A stretch of 64,000 nucleotides of DNA from positions 1 through 64,000 of the forward strand of contig JAFRQX010000031.1 in assembly GCA_017428385.1 (NCBI GenBank), written 5' to 3'. The DNA comes from Clostridia bacterium (GTDB lineage Bacteria; Bacillota; Clostridia; Christensenellales; Aristaeellaceae). Shown here in pieces: positions 8,817-17,654 of this stretch. The notes below the pieces were generated by a model. It was given only the letters and a program-made list of their open reading frames with translations, did no database searches and was not told the origin of the DNA. The position numbers and the translations under genes are program-made. Positions within the stretch are counted from its first letter, which is position 1; the number at the start of each line of letters is the position of its first letter.

Positions 8817-10354
8817 TTTGCTTCATTCCTTTCTCTGGGAAGGAGAATATCTACCTGGGTATAGGATTTGCCTTCCTGGTCACAGCTCTGGATCCGCATC
8901 TGGCCCAGCTGGGCGTTGACCACCCGGAAAGCATAGGGAAGGCCAATGCCCCAGTTGCTGGTTTTGGACTTGGTGGACACAAAGGGCATCATGACCCGCC
9001 GAAGTTCCTGCTTCGGGATGCCGGGGCCGTTGTCCCGGACGGACAGGCAGACCCAGGCCCGGCTGGCGTTTACGGTGACGGAAATGGATTTGTCTTCCCG
9101 CCCGGAAAGCTGCAGGGCGTCCACCGCGTTGACAAAGATATTTTTGAGCGCGTTCCGCGTGTGGTACTCGTCCACCATGCAGCGGACAGGCTCTTCGCAG
9201 TAATGCCTTTCGCAGCGGATTTCCTCCGGAAGGGCCAGGGTGTCCAGTGCCTGGCCGACCAGCGTACGCATATCTGTGGGCGTTGCGTGCAGATGCAGCT
9301 CCCGGATCCGGTTCAGGGAGGAGGTGATCATCTCCATGCGGTCCTTCGCGATCTCGGTCAGGCGGTCCAGCTTTTCCAGGCCTTCCGGTGTGCCGTAGGA
9401 GGACCGGGCTTCATTGGCCAGGATCATCATGCTGAACATCAGGTTCTTTTCGGAATGGAAAACGTCCTTCAGGTTCCGGTTCAGATCCTCAATGCTGTTC
9501 TTCATGGCTTTTTTCCGGGAAAGCAGCACCAGGTCTCCGCTGAAAACCCGGTTGGCGCTGGCGACGATCAGGATCAGCGTCAGGAGGGAGAACAGGAGGA
9601 AGAACAGGGTGATCCATCCGGGAAGCCAGGAGCCGTTCGCGAAGAACCAGAAGGCGCTGAGGAATACGGCCTGGCTGCTCAGGGCGAGCGGGACGGTATG
9701 GAACACAACGAAGAAAACAAAACCGTACAGGCTGGTGATGCCCAGCAGCAGGAAGTAGGTATCGCCGAAGCAGGTAATGTTCTTCCGGATATACTGTATA
9801 GTCAGCAATAATGCCGGAGACATTACGAACAGCAGGATGAGCCCTTTGAACAGGTGATCCGCCAGGGTGACCAGCTGCACAAAGGAGGTGCGGGCGGCCC
9901 CTTCCAGCTGGTAGTATCTCATGTACAGGCGGAAGGCACAGGAAGGGGAAAAAAAGATCATGTAGGCCGTCATGAACAGGGCGACGGAAGTGCCAAACAG
10001 GATTTCCCAGAAGGTCCTGTGCCGGATGATTTTGATATTCCGGGCAATCAGCATCAGCATCAGCACGATCCCGAAGAAAAAGATCAGCGTGCCGAAATTG
10101 CGCAGGGTCTGGGCCTGGCGCAGCGGAAGCCGCATATGGCTGATCAGCTGGAACAGCTCCAGGTCCAGCGACCGGAGCGGAAAGCCCTGGGGCGTGGCAT
10201 ACATAGAGGTGCTGCTGGTCTGGAACAAAACGGCGACAGAGGTAATACTGATCCCCGCGTTCAGCAGGAACAGCGGGAGTCCGTAGCGGCTGCGGAGCGA
10301 GAAACCCAGCAGCAGAACCGCGGAAATAACCAGGATTACAATACTCAGCGCCAT
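8813..10354 (-). CDS. Membrane sensor histidine kinase
   Basis: Phosphodonor for the downstream response regulator. From the chosen start it has 513 residues: about seven to eight hydrophobic segments over the first 270 residues, then a kinase core with probable phospho-acceptor His in DVFHSEKNLMFS, N-box NALKNIFVNAVDAL, G1 VRDNGPGIP and G2 GIGLPYAFRVV. Upstream in-frame starts reach 10441, but a promoter (10432-10460) would initiate near 10425 and residues before MALSIVILV are polar and non-family-like, so ATG 10354 is preferred although its ribosome site is weak. The many-helix input region with no recognisable ligand domain leaves the stimulus unknown. Confidence 0.88.
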   Translation of the reverse strand: MALSIVILVISAVLLLGFSLRSRYGLPLFLLNAGISITSVAVLFQTSSTSMYATPQGFPLRSLDLELFQLISHMRLPLRQAQTLRNFGTLIFFFGIVLMLMLIARNIKIIRHRTFWEILFGTSVALFMTAYMIFFSPSCAFRLYMRYYQLEGAARTSFVQLVTLADHLFKGLILLFVMSPALLLTIQYIRKNITCFGDTYFLLLGITSLYGFVFFVVFHTVPLALSSQAVFLSAFWFFANGSWLPGWITLFFLLFSLLTLILIVASANRVFSGDLVLLSRKKAMKNSIEDLNRNLKDVFHSEKNLMFSMMILANEARSSYGTPEGLEKLDRLTEIAKDRMEMITSSLNRIRELHLHATPTDMRTLVGQALDTLALPEEIRCERHYCEEPVRCMVDEYHTRNALKNIFVNAVDALQLSGREDKSISVTVNASRAWVCLSVRDNGPGIPKQELRRVMMPFVSTKSKTSNWGIGLPYAFRVVNAQLGQMRIQSCDQEGKSYTQVDILLPRERNEAK

Positions 10355-10431
10355 AGGAAGTATCTTCTTCTTTCCGTTTTTAAATGGAGAGACTGAACGG
10401 GAGGGCGTTTGACTCCGGCCCGTATGTTCCA

Positions 10432-10460
10432 ATGCTAACACAGTCGCCCTTATGTTTCAA
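10432..10460 (-). promoter_or_regulatory. Promoter of the two-component operon
   Basis: On the minus strand TTGAAA (10460-10455), 17-base spacer, TAGCAT (10437-10432). Transcription would start near 10425. Confidence 0.6.
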
Positions 10461-10484
10461 GGGGCGGAAGGTTTTGCACGGCAG

Positions 10485-10518
10485 AAAAAACAGCCTGCCG
10501 GAAGGATCCGACAGGCTG
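10485..10518 (-). terminator. Terminator of the rarA-spoIID-like operon
   Basis: Read on the minus strand, CAGCCTG(T)CGGA pairs with TCCGG-CAGGCTG and is followed by TTTTTT. It lies just after the SpoIID-like gene. Confidence 0.8.
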
Positions 10519-10532
10519 GCTGCATGCGCATT

Positions 10533-12293
10533 TTATTCTGTTTTCTGCAGGAAGGAAGCCATGACGTAGCCTTCGCATACGTCGGTCTTGACCCGGACCC
10601 AGCCGGTGACTTCCGCTTCCTCCAGGACGATCAGCTGCTGATGCTTGTACAGCCGGCGGAGAACCTTCGATCCGGCGGAGGGCTTCTCGCGCAGGTTCAG
10701 GGTGCTGTCATCGTCAATGTTTTCCACGGTGGCCATCCAGGCGCCCTCCGGAACGGTCTCCGTCACGGGCATCAGTGTGGGCCGGGGCGTGGCGGTGGGC
10801 ATCGGCCCGGGGGTGTTTCCCAGCACCGGGTCAGGTGTGGGCAGGGGAGCGGCTTCCCCGGAATAGCGCTTCAGCTTGGCGCCGGGGTAATAGAAGGCCA
10901 GGATTTCCGTATATTTCTTTTTCCCTTCGGAGGCCTGGTACTGGGCGCCCCGCTGGCTCATGCCGACGCCGTGGCCGTAGCGGCCGGCGGTCAGGGTGAA
11001 GTCGGCTTCGTTTTCCGTTACGGTGATGATTTCATTGTCCGCGCCGTATACGCTCAGTCCCAGCAGGAATACGGCGTCCGGGAACAGGGGGAGCCTGACG
11101 GTGTGGGTGCCGGCGGAAATCAGCTCTGCGGCTTTTTCGCCTTCCGGTGCCGGTGTCTCCGGCGCGGCGGTGCGGGCCGGATCCAGGACGTCGCTGATAT
11201 CCAGCTCGTCCTCGTCGCCGGCGGGACGGGTGCGCCCTTCCTTCAGCACGGCGGAAACGGAAACGGTCATCTCCATTTCGGTCATCAGCCGGCTGGGCTC
11301 CTTATACCGGGGCGTTGTCAGCTGAACCGCGCGGATGGCGTCCACACGGAAGAGATCGTCTGCTCCCAGCCGGAAGTCGTCCAGCTCCTTCAGCTTGGCC
11401 AGGGTTTCGCGGATCAGCCGCAGGAAGCCGGCGGAAAGTTCGGGACTGCTTTTCTGAAGTACGGCTGTACGGACGGTGCTGTCAGGATTCTGCACGTCCC
11501 AGGGGTCGTCGGTCATGGCGAAGCAGCCGGGGATATTGTCACCCTTCCAGATGTTGCCGGGCAGCTCTGTCTGGCCGCCGTTGGAGGCGCTGTACCAGGC
11601 GGTGATCAGTTTGTTGTTCCAGGTCAGCACCAGGCCGCTGGTTTCCTCCACGGCCTGGGAGGAATTCACGCTGTTGTCCGGGGTGCCCTTGAAGGCCTGG
11701 TCATTGGTGTTGTCCACCACGTCCCATTCCGCGGAAGGGTTCATTTTGCTCAGGACGTAGGTGCGGGCACAGACGGCCTGGGCCTTCAGCGCTTCCAGCG
11801 GGAAGGAATCGCTCATCTCATAGGGAACGACGCCCTGCAGGTAGGATTCCAGGGGAAGCGTCAGGATGGGCTGGATCGCGCCGTCCTTGACGGTGAGTTT
11901 CAGGTCTCCGGGATAGACGCCGGCCTGGAGGTTAAAGCGGATACCGGGTTCGATATCGCCGTCCTGGCGGCGCAGGAGGGAAAGCTCCTTGCCGGCGGTC
12001 AGGGATAGACCGTCGTGGAAAAGGATCAGCTTTCCTTTTCGCAGGAGCACGGTGATCTGTGCCCCCGGAGGCAGCAGGACTTCCATCCCGTCCGCGCCGC
12101 GGGCGAGATACCGGCCTTCCAGCGTCATCCAGGCTTCATCCGCCAGATTCAGGCGGGTAAGCAGTACCCGGACGTCTGAAACAGTATTGTTTTGTGCTTT
12201 GGCTGCAAAGGAAACCTGCGGTATCAGCAGTACCGCGCATAAAAACAGCGCGGCGGCCCTGAGCAGCAGGGAATGGTTTCGGTTTCTGATCAT
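10533..12293 (-). CDS. SpoIID/LytB-domain secreted protein with C-terminal SH3 domain
   Basis: Probable extracytoplasmic peptidoglycan-acting protein. The 586 residues begin with a signal peptide (hydrophobic LLLRAAALFLCAVLLIP, cleavage near SFAA). A SpoIID/LytB domain (about 145-460) has LPLESYLQGVVPYEMSDSFP and EALKAQAVCARTYVL; a Thr/Pro-rich linker follows, then a bacterial SH3 domain ending VCEGYVMASFLQ. In SpoIID the domain is a lytic transglycosylase acting in engulfment; whether this one is sporulation-linked is not shown. Start ATG 12293 overlaps the rarA stop (ATGA) and has AAAGGA 8-9 bases upstream. A DEDELD-containing insertion interrupts the middle of the domain. Confidence 0.87.
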   Translation of the reverse strand: MIRNRNHSLLLRAAALFLCAVLLIPQVSFAAKAQNNTVSDVRVLLTRLNLADEAWMTLEGRYLARGADGMEVLLPPGAQITVLLRKGKLILFHDGLSLTAGKELSLLRRQDGDIEPGIRFNLQAGVYPGDLKLTVKDGAIQPILTLPLESYLQGVVPYEMSDSFPLEALKAQAVCARTYVLSKMNPSAEWDVVDNTNDQAFKGTPDNSVNSSQAVEETSGLVLTWNNKLITAWYSASNGGQTELPGNIWKGDNIPGCFAMTDDPWDVQNPDSTVRTAVLQKSSPELSAGFLRLIRETLAKLKELDDFRLGADDLFRVDAIRAVQLTTPRYKEPSRLMTEMEMTVSVSAVLKEGRTRPAGDEDELDISDVLDPARTAAPETPAPEGEKAAELISAGTHTVRLPLFPDAVFLLGLSVYGADNEIITVTENEADFTLTAGRYGHGVGMSQRGAQYQASEGKKKYTEILAFYYPGAKLKRYSGEAAPLPTPDPVLGNTPGPMPTATPRPTLMPVTETVPEGAWMATVENIDDDSTLNLREKPSAGSKVLRRLYKHQQLIVLEEAEVTGWVRVKTDVCEGYVMASFLQKTE

Positions 12294-13621
12294 TTGCGTT
12301 GTTCCTTTTTCCATGCACGGATCTGCTCGAGACGCTCTTTGTAGCGGCTTTCCTGTCCCTGGTCCGTAGGATGGTAGAACTGTCTGTCTTTCAACGCGTC
12401 GGGCAGACACTGCATGGCTGTTATTTTTTCTTTGTAGTCGTGGGCGTACTGGTAGCCCTTTCCGTAGGACAGATCCTTCATCAGGCGGGTCGGCGCGTTG
12501 CGGATGACCAGCGGCACAGGGGCGTCCGGCTCCTTCACAATGGCTTCCCGCGCCTCGTTCACCGCCATCTCCATGGCGTTGGACTTGGAAGCAAGGGACA
12601 TATATACAACGGCTTCAGCCAGGTGTACATTGCATTCCGGTACTCCAATAAAATGACAGGCCTGATAGGCGGCCACGCCGACCTCCATGGCCCGGGGATC
12701 CGCCAGGCCCACGTCTTCCGCGGCGAAACGCAGGACGCGCCGGGCGATGTACAGCGGATCCTCTCCGCCTTCCAGCATCCGCATCATCCAGTAGACGGCG
12801 GCGTCCGGATCGGAATTGCGCATGGATTTGTGCAGGGCGGAGATCAGGTTGTAGTGCTCTTCCCCGTCCTTGTCGTACATGAGGTTCTTGCGGCTCAGGC
12901 ACTGGGCGACGATTTCATCTGTCACGTGGATGCCGTTTTCTCCGGCTTCGCCGTTCAGCACAACCATTTCCAGGGAGCTCAGGGCGCTGCGGGCGTCCCC
13001 GTTGCTGAAGTCGGCGATGGCTTCCAGGGCTTTGTCGCTGATGGTGACCTGGTCCCGGCCGAAGCCGCGCTCATCCGTCAGGGCCCGGCGCAGCAGGGTC
13101 AGGATATCCTCCCGGCTGAGCGCCTGGAGCACAAACACCTTGCAGCGGGAAAGAAGAGCGCTGTTGACCTCAAAGGAGGGGTTTTCCGTTGTTGCGCCGA
13201 TGAGGACGATGCTGCCCTTTTCCACAAAAGGCAGGAAGGCGTCCTGCTGCGCTTTGTTGAAGCGGTGGATTTCATCCACAAAGACGATGGTGCGAACGCC
13301 GTAGACGCGGTTTTCTTCCGCTTGGTTCATCACCTGGCGGATTTCTTTAATCCCGCTGTTTACGGCGGAGAAATCAATGAAAGAAGCTTTGGTCTGCAGG
13401 GCGATGACCCGGGCCAGGGTGGTTTTGCCGACGCCGGGCGGGCCCCAGAAGATCATGGAGCAGATGCTGTCGGAGGAGATCAGCCGGCGCAGGACTTTAC
13501 CCGGGCCCAGCAGGTGCTGCTGTCCCGCGATCTCATCCAGCGATGAGGGCCGCATCCTTGCGGCCAGGGGCTGGCCGAACATGGACGGTGCCTGTTCAGG
13601 CAGCAGGGAGTTCTCACTCAT
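12290..13621 (-). CDS. rarA: Replication-associated recombination protein A (AAA+ ATPase)
   Basis: RarA/MgsA-type AAA+ ATPase acting at stalled replication forks. 443 residues: Walker A GPPGVGKTT, Walker B FVDEIHRFNKAQQD, sensor region GATTENPSFEVNSALLSR, and the C-terminal RarA tetramerisation part (PRAMEVGVAAYQACHFIGVPE, RLMKDLSYGKGYQYAHD). ATG 13621 has GGAGGAAATGCC directly upstream; the longer frame to 13786 is rejected because it crosses the promoter region. It overlaps the SpoIID-like gene by 4 bases. Confidence 0.95.
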   Translation of the reverse strand: MSENSLLPEQAPSMFGQPLAARMRPSSLDEIAGQQHLLGPGKVLRRLISSDSICSMIFWGPPGVGKTTLARVIALQTKASFIDFSAVNSGIKEIRQVMNQAEENRVYGVRTIVFVDEIHRFNKAQQDAFLPFVEKGSIVLIGATTENPSFEVNSALLSRCKVFVLQALSREDILTLLRRALTDERGFGRDQVTISDKALEAIADFSNGDARSALSSLEMVVLNGEAGENGIHVTDEIVAQCLSRKNLMYDKDGEEHYNLISALHKSMRNSDPDAAVYWMMRMLEGGEDPLYIARRVLRFAAEDVGLADPRAMEVGVAAYQACHFIGVPECNVHLAEAVVYMSLASKSNAMEMAVNEAREAIVKEPDAPVPLVIRNAPTRLMKDLSYGKGYQYAHDYKEKITAMQCLPDALKDRQFYHPTDQGQESRYKERLEQIRAWKKEQRK

Positions 13622-13651
13622 GGCATTTCCTCCGTATTCATCGATGGGCAT

Positions 13652-13680
13652 ATTATACCGTAATTGAATAGGAAAGAAAA
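13652..13680 (-). promoter_or_regulatory. Possible rarA promoter
   Basis: Minus-strand TATAAT (13657-13652) with a weak TTTTCT 17 bases upstream; it sits about 35 bases before the rarA start. Confidence 0.4.
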
Positions 13681-13696
13681 GCGAACAAAAAGATCG

Positions 13697-13725
13697 TTGA
13701 CAAAGCAGGAGCCTTTCCGGATAAT
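13697..13725 (+). promoter_or_regulatory. Strong promoter of the MATE gene
   Basis: TTGACA (13697-13702), 17-base spacer, GATAAT (13720-13725), about 50 bases before the MATE start codon. Confidence 0.75.
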
Positions 13726-13728
13726 GAT

Positions 13729-13742
13729 CGTAATCGATTACG
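13729..13742 (+). promoter_or_regulatory. Palindromic operator at the MATE transcription start
   Basis: CGTAATCGATTACG is a perfect 14-base palindrome starting 3 bases after the -10 box, so it covers the expected start site. A bound protein would block transcription. The regulator is not in the window; MarR, TetR and LacI families all use such sites. Confidence 0.6.
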
Positions 13743-13772
13743 CACTTGGGTTTCACGGCCTCGGAGGACTTC

Positions 13773-15137
13773 ATGCAGATTGACAATCGCGCGTTTTACA
13801 GGAAGCTGAAAACACTGGCGGCGCCCATCACCTTCCAGAGCCTGATGCTGGCGGCCGTGGCGGCGGCGGACGCCCTGATGCTGGGCGGCGTGGCCCAGAA
13901 TGAGATGACGGCGGTTTCCCTTGCCACACAGATCCAGTTTGTGCAGAATATGTTTGTTTTCTCGGCGGTCTCAGCCGGTTCCATTCTCAGCTCCCAGTAC
14001 TGGGGCAAAGGGGACCGGGAGTCTGTCCGGAGCGTTTTCCATATCATGCTGCGCTGGTGCGGGATGATTTCCTTTCTCTTTTTCGCGGCCTGCGAGTGCA
14101 TCCCGGAAACACTGATGCGGCTGTTTTCCCATGATGATCCGATCATTGAGATCGGCAGCGCCTATCTGCGCATTGCCGGGTGGTCCTACCTGATTGCCGG
14201 TGTTTCCCAGTGCTACCTGCTGATCATGAAGGTGACAAACCATGCGATGGCCGGTGCCTGGATTTCTTCGGCGGCAGTGATCAGCAATATCGTGTTGAAC
14301 GCTGTGTTTATCTTCGGCTTCCTGGAAATCCCGGCCATGAATGCCCGGGGCGCCGCCCTGGCCACCACGCTGGCCAGGGTGATTGAACTTCTGCTGTGTG
14401 TGGCGGTTTCCGCCGGGAAAACCTATATCCGTCCGGCCTGGAACCGGATCTTTGAACGTCGGAAGCAGCTGGCCGCGGATTTCCGCAGGCAGTGTATGCC
14501 GCTTCTGGGCGGCGGCCTGCTCTGGGGCGTCGGTTTCACGTCCTATACGGCCATCATGGGACATATGGGTACGGATGCCGCGGCGGCCAACGCGGTGGCG
14601 GCGGTAGTCCGGGATCTGATCTGCTGTGTGTGCAACGGTGTGGGGAACGCCGCCGGCATCATGGTGGGGAACGAGCTGGGCGCCGGAAACCTGGAAAAAG
14701 GAAAAGCCTATGGCATCAAACTGAAAAATGTTTCCTATATAATAGGCTTTGGTTCCATGGCGCTGGTACTGGCGCTGACGCCGCTGGTGGTGCATATGGT
14801 GATTCTCTCGGAGGAAGCCGGGCGGTATCTGACCGGGATGATGATCATCATGGCGGTTTATATGATCGGCCGCTGCGTGAACACGGTCACGATCAACGGC
14901 GTGCTGGACGGCGGGGGAGATACGGTTTTCGATATGTACTCCCTGGCAGTGTGTATGTGGGGCCTGGCGATCCCGCTGGCGCTGCTGGGCGCCTTTGTGT
15001 TCGGCTGGCCGGTGCTGGCGGTTTATGCCTGTACCTGCCTGGATGAGGTGGGCAAAATTCCCTGGGTGATGCTGCGCTTCCGGAAGTATAAATGGGTCAG
15101 GAACCTGACCCGGGACAATCCGGAAAGGGCGGAGTAA
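13773..15137 (+). CDS. MATE-family multidrug/Na+ antiporter
   Basis: A 454-residue inner membrane exporter with about twelve hydrophobic helices arranged as two similar halves. Family-like segments are LAAPITFQSLMLAAVAAADALMLG at the start (helix 1), NIVLNAVFIFGFLEIPAMNARGAALATTLAR and MGTDAAAANAVAAVVRDLICCVCNGVGNAAGIMVGNELGAG. GGAGGACTTC before ATG 13773 fixes the start; the ATG at 13746 is upstream of it. A single gene divergent from rarA, with its own promoter and a palindrome suggestive of repressor control. Substrate is unknown. Confidence 0.93.
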   Translation: MQIDNRAFYRKLKTLAAPITFQSLMLAAVAAADALMLGGVAQNEMTAVSLATQIQFVQNMFVFSAVSAGSILSSQYWGKGDRESVRSVFHIMLRWCGMISFLFFAACECIPETLMRLFSHDDPIIEIGSAYLRIAGWSYLIAGVSQCYLLIMKVTNHAMAGAWISSAAVISNIVLNAVFIFGFLEIPAMNARGAALATTLARVIELLLCVAVSAGKTYIRPAWNRIFERRKQLAADFRRQCMPLLGGGLLWGVGFTSYTAIMGHMGTDAAAANAVAAVVRDLICCVCNGVGNAAGIMVGNELGAGNLEKGKAYGIKLKNVSYIIGFGSMALVLALTPLVVHMVILSEEAGRYLTGMMIIMAVYMIGRCVNTVTINGVLDGGGDTVFDMYSLAVCMWGLAIPLALLGAFVFGWPVLAVYACTCLDEVGKIPWVMLRFRKYKWVRNLTRDNPERAE

Positions 15138-15148
15138 GAAGAAAAAGA

Positions 15149-15177
15149 AACCCGCTGCCTGTTTCAGGCAGCAGGTT
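15149..15177. terminator. Bidirectional terminator
   Basis: AACCCGCTGCCTG pairs with CAGGCAGCAGGTT (one mismatch) between the convergent MATE and histidine phosphatase genes. Confidence 0.75.
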
Positions 15178-15181
15178 GTGT

Positions 15182-15733
15182 TTATGGAAGCTGCATCAGT
15201 TTGCAGTTTTCGATGCCGGCGCTCCAGAACTGGTCCCGGGGCAGCCCGCGGACCTGGCAGACGATGCTGGAATTCATCGCGCCGTGGCCCACGATCAGCA
15301 CGTCTTTTCCTTCTTTCAGCAGCGGATCCACCTTTTCCCGGAGGAAGTCGCCGGTCCGGGCGAACAGATCGTCCAGGTTTTCACCGGCGCCGGGCTGGGC
15401 AACATACTGCTCCGGATGAAAAAAGAGCTCGTTGACCGGGCAGTCCGGAATCTGGAAGCTGTTTTCAAGTCCTTCGAAACTGCCGAAACTCATTTCCATC
15501 AGCCGGTCGTCGGTAATGATGGGAATATTCCGGTCCCGCAGGAGGATTTCCGCGGTTTCTCTGGCACGGATCAGCGGGGAACAGAAGCAGAGATCAAAAT
15601 GAACGTCCCGGTATTGTTCCCGGGCGGCCTCGGCCATCTGCCTTCCCTCGTCATTGAGGGGAATGTCGGTCCGGCCCTGCAGTTTATGCCGGACGTTCCA
15701 GTCTGTTTTTCCGTGGCGGATGATATACAGCAT
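15182..15733 (-). CDS. Histidine phosphatase family protein (phosphoglycerate mutase-like)
   Basis: A 183-residue cytosolic protein of the branch-2-like histidine phosphatase superfamily. The phosphohistidine motif RHGKTDWN is at residues 6-13, the second Arg is in SPLIRARETAEIL, the acidic residue in MEMSFGSFEGL and the second His in IVGHGAMN. The family includes phosphoglycerate mutases, CobC-type phosphatases and broad sugar-phosphate phosphatases; which one this is cannot be told. A strong minus-strand TATAAT lies near 15776. Stand-alone gene. Confidence 0.88.
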   Translation of the reverse strand: MLYIIRHGKTDWNVRHKLQGRTDIPLNDEGRQMAEAAREQYRDVHFDLCFCSPLIRARETAEILLRDRNIPIITDDRLMEMSFGSFEGLENSFQIPDCPVNELFFHPEQYVAQPGAGENLDDLFARTGDFLREKVDPLLKEGKDVLIVGHGAMNSSIVCQVRGLPRDQFWSAGIENCKLMQLP

Positions 15734-15898
15734 GGTTCCTGCTCCTTCCCTGTGCCGGGTTTCGGTACGGCATCGATTATAGCATAATCTTTTTTTCGGA
15801 TGAACAGATAAAATGCGCTGTTTTCCCTGTTCAGACAGTGGATCATTCTGTTACAATATCCCGTGACAGTGACGGATGAATCATAAGGAGAACCGGAC

Positions 15899-17638
15899 AT
15901 GGACTGGATGTATCTGTTTTACTTTCTGCTGGCGGGGCTGATCTTCTGGGGCGCCCGCTATGCCGGCCGCGGCGAATGGAATGAGGAATATACCTCCCTG
16001 AAGCAGACAAAGATCCTGCAGGGCGTCGCCGCGCTCGGCATCGCGCTGCATCATATGTCGCAGAAAACCTGCGCGCCGTGGCATCCTTCCGCGTTTGTAG
16101 TGCACGGGATGGATCCCTTTATTCCGATGGGCTATATGCTGGTGGGCGTGTTTCTTTTCTGCAGCGGTTTGGGGCTGTATAAAAGCTTTCAGAGCAAGCC
16201 GGACTATCTGAAAGGTTTTTTCCGCCGCCGGGTGCTGCCTATCGTGATCGCCTTTTATCTTTCCGAGTTTCTCCATACCGGCGTCCGCCTGCTGATGGGG
16301 GAAAAGATGGATCTGATAAAGATCCTCTGGTACCTCTCCGGCCTGCATATGGCCAATGTCAACGCCTGGTACGCGATTGTCATCCCGTTCTTCTACCTGG
16401 CGTTCTGGGCTGCCTTCCGCTTCTGCAAAAAGGAAGGAACGGCAATCTTCTGGGTTTTTGTGTTTGCGCTGGGCTATACGGTGGCCGGGGCGTTTATTGA
16501 TCATCAGGACGACTGGTGGATGAGGGGAGAATGGTGGTACAACAGCATCATCCTTTTCCCGCTGGGCCTGCTTTTCGGAAAACATGAGAAGCGGATGACC
16601 GGGTTCCTCAAAAAGGGATACTGGTTCTGGCTGATTGTTTCCTTTGCGGCCTTTTTCCTGCTGTTCCAGCAGTCGGAATGGCTGATCAACAACCGCTGGG
16701 GCTATTACGGCGAATGGGGTGATCCGCTGAAGGTGGTGCACCGGCTGATGAGCGCCGGAATCCAGTGGCTGGTGGCGTTTATATTTGTGGCTTGCGGCTT
16801 CCTGATGATGATGAAGGTACGGTTCGGCAACAAGGCGCTGGCCTGGCTGGGTACGGTGACGCTGGATTTCTACCTGATCCACGGCATTTTTGTGGAACTG
16901 TTCGGGTATAACTTCCTGGACATCTCCAAAAGTCTTTACTATATCCGGAAAGTGCCGCTGTATATTGCTGCGGTGCTGGCCTGCACCGTTCCCGCGGTGA
17001 TACTGTTCCGCCTGATCCGGACTGCGCTGACCGGATGTTTCCTGAAGAAGGGCGGGCAGGGCCCGAAGGATTCCGGAGAAGACGGACAGACCCGGAAGCA
17101 GAGACGGAAACAACGAAAGGCAGAGCTGTCGGAAAAGAAGGAGCGGTACGGAAAGGTCGCGGTTCCGGTGCTGGCGTCGCTGCTCTTGCTGGGGGTTTAC
17201 CTGATCCTTCCGGGACGGTCCAATGAGCGCGTCCGGGTCATGAACGGGCTGGAGTTTCAGATTCCGGAACACTTTGTCCGCGGGTATACGGATACCCGGT
17301 ACGTGATCTGGAAATATGAGGGAACAGACAAAAAACCGGCGACTTTGATCCTGGACGCCGAGATCCGGGACGGCAAGGCGCGTCATCTGAAAACGGCGGA
17401 GGAAGTTCTGGAAGCCTGCGACTGGATGACGGAAACGGAACTCTATGTGAATCCCCAGGGCGTCCGGATGGCCCGGGGGTTTGCGGAATTTCCGGACGGA
17501 AGAGAACGCCGCTATTATATAGAAAGCAAGGAAGCCGTCATCCTGATGTGCATGAAGGAAAATGAACAGTACTATAATGCCAAAGACTGTGAGGAAATCC
17601 TGCTTCAGGTGGCGGACAGCGTCCGGAGGGTGAACTGA
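15899..17638 (+). CDS. Acyltransferase-3 family membrane protein with extra C-terminal domain
   Basis: 579 residues. Residues about 1-385 form a multi-helix membrane acyltransferase; the likely active His pair is in GIALHHMSQ (about 50). This family O-acylates surface sugars or lipids. A very basic cytosolic linker (RKQRRKQRKAELSEKKERYGK) follows, then another membrane helix (VAVPVLASLLLLGVYLILPG) and a roughly 140-residue domain predicted outside the membrane that I do not recognise. AAGGAG sits 9 bases before the ATG. It is followed 16 bases later by the small kinase gene, so an operon is likely. Confidence 0.8.
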   Translation: MDWMYLFYFLLAGLIFWGARYAGRGEWNEEYTSLKQTKILQGVAALGIALHHMSQKTCAPWHPSAFVVHGMDPFIPMGYMLVGVFLFCSGLGLYKSFQSKPDYLKGFFRRRVLPIVIAFYLSEFLHTGVRLLMGEKMDLIKILWYLSGLHMANVNAWYAIVIPFFYLAFWAAFRFCKKEGTAIFWVFVFALGYTVAGAFIDHQDDWWMRGEWWYNSIILFPLGLLFGKHEKRMTGFLKKGYWFWLIVSFAAFFLLFQQSEWLINNRWGYYGEWGDPLKVVHRLMSAGIQWLVAFIFVACGFLMMMKVRFGNKALAWLGTVTLDFYLIHGIFVELFGYNFLDISKSLYYIRKVPLYIAAVLACTVPAVILFRLIRTALTGCFLKKGGQGPKDSGEDGQTRKQRRKQRKAELSEKKERYGKVAVPVLASLLLLGVYLILPGRSNERVRVMNGLEFQIPEHFVRGYTDTRYVIWKYEGTDKKPATLILDAEIRDGKARHLKTAEEVLEACDWMTETELYVNPQGVRMARGFAEFPDGRERRYYIESKEAVILMCMKENEQYYNAKDCEEILLQVADSVRRVN

Positions 17639-17654
17639 AACGGCGGAGGGGAAA

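Noticed and set aside
12290..13786. Longer rarA beginning at 13786
   Set aside because: The added residues cross the divergent promoter and palindrome region, and GGAGGAAATGCC directly before ATG 13621 marks the true start.
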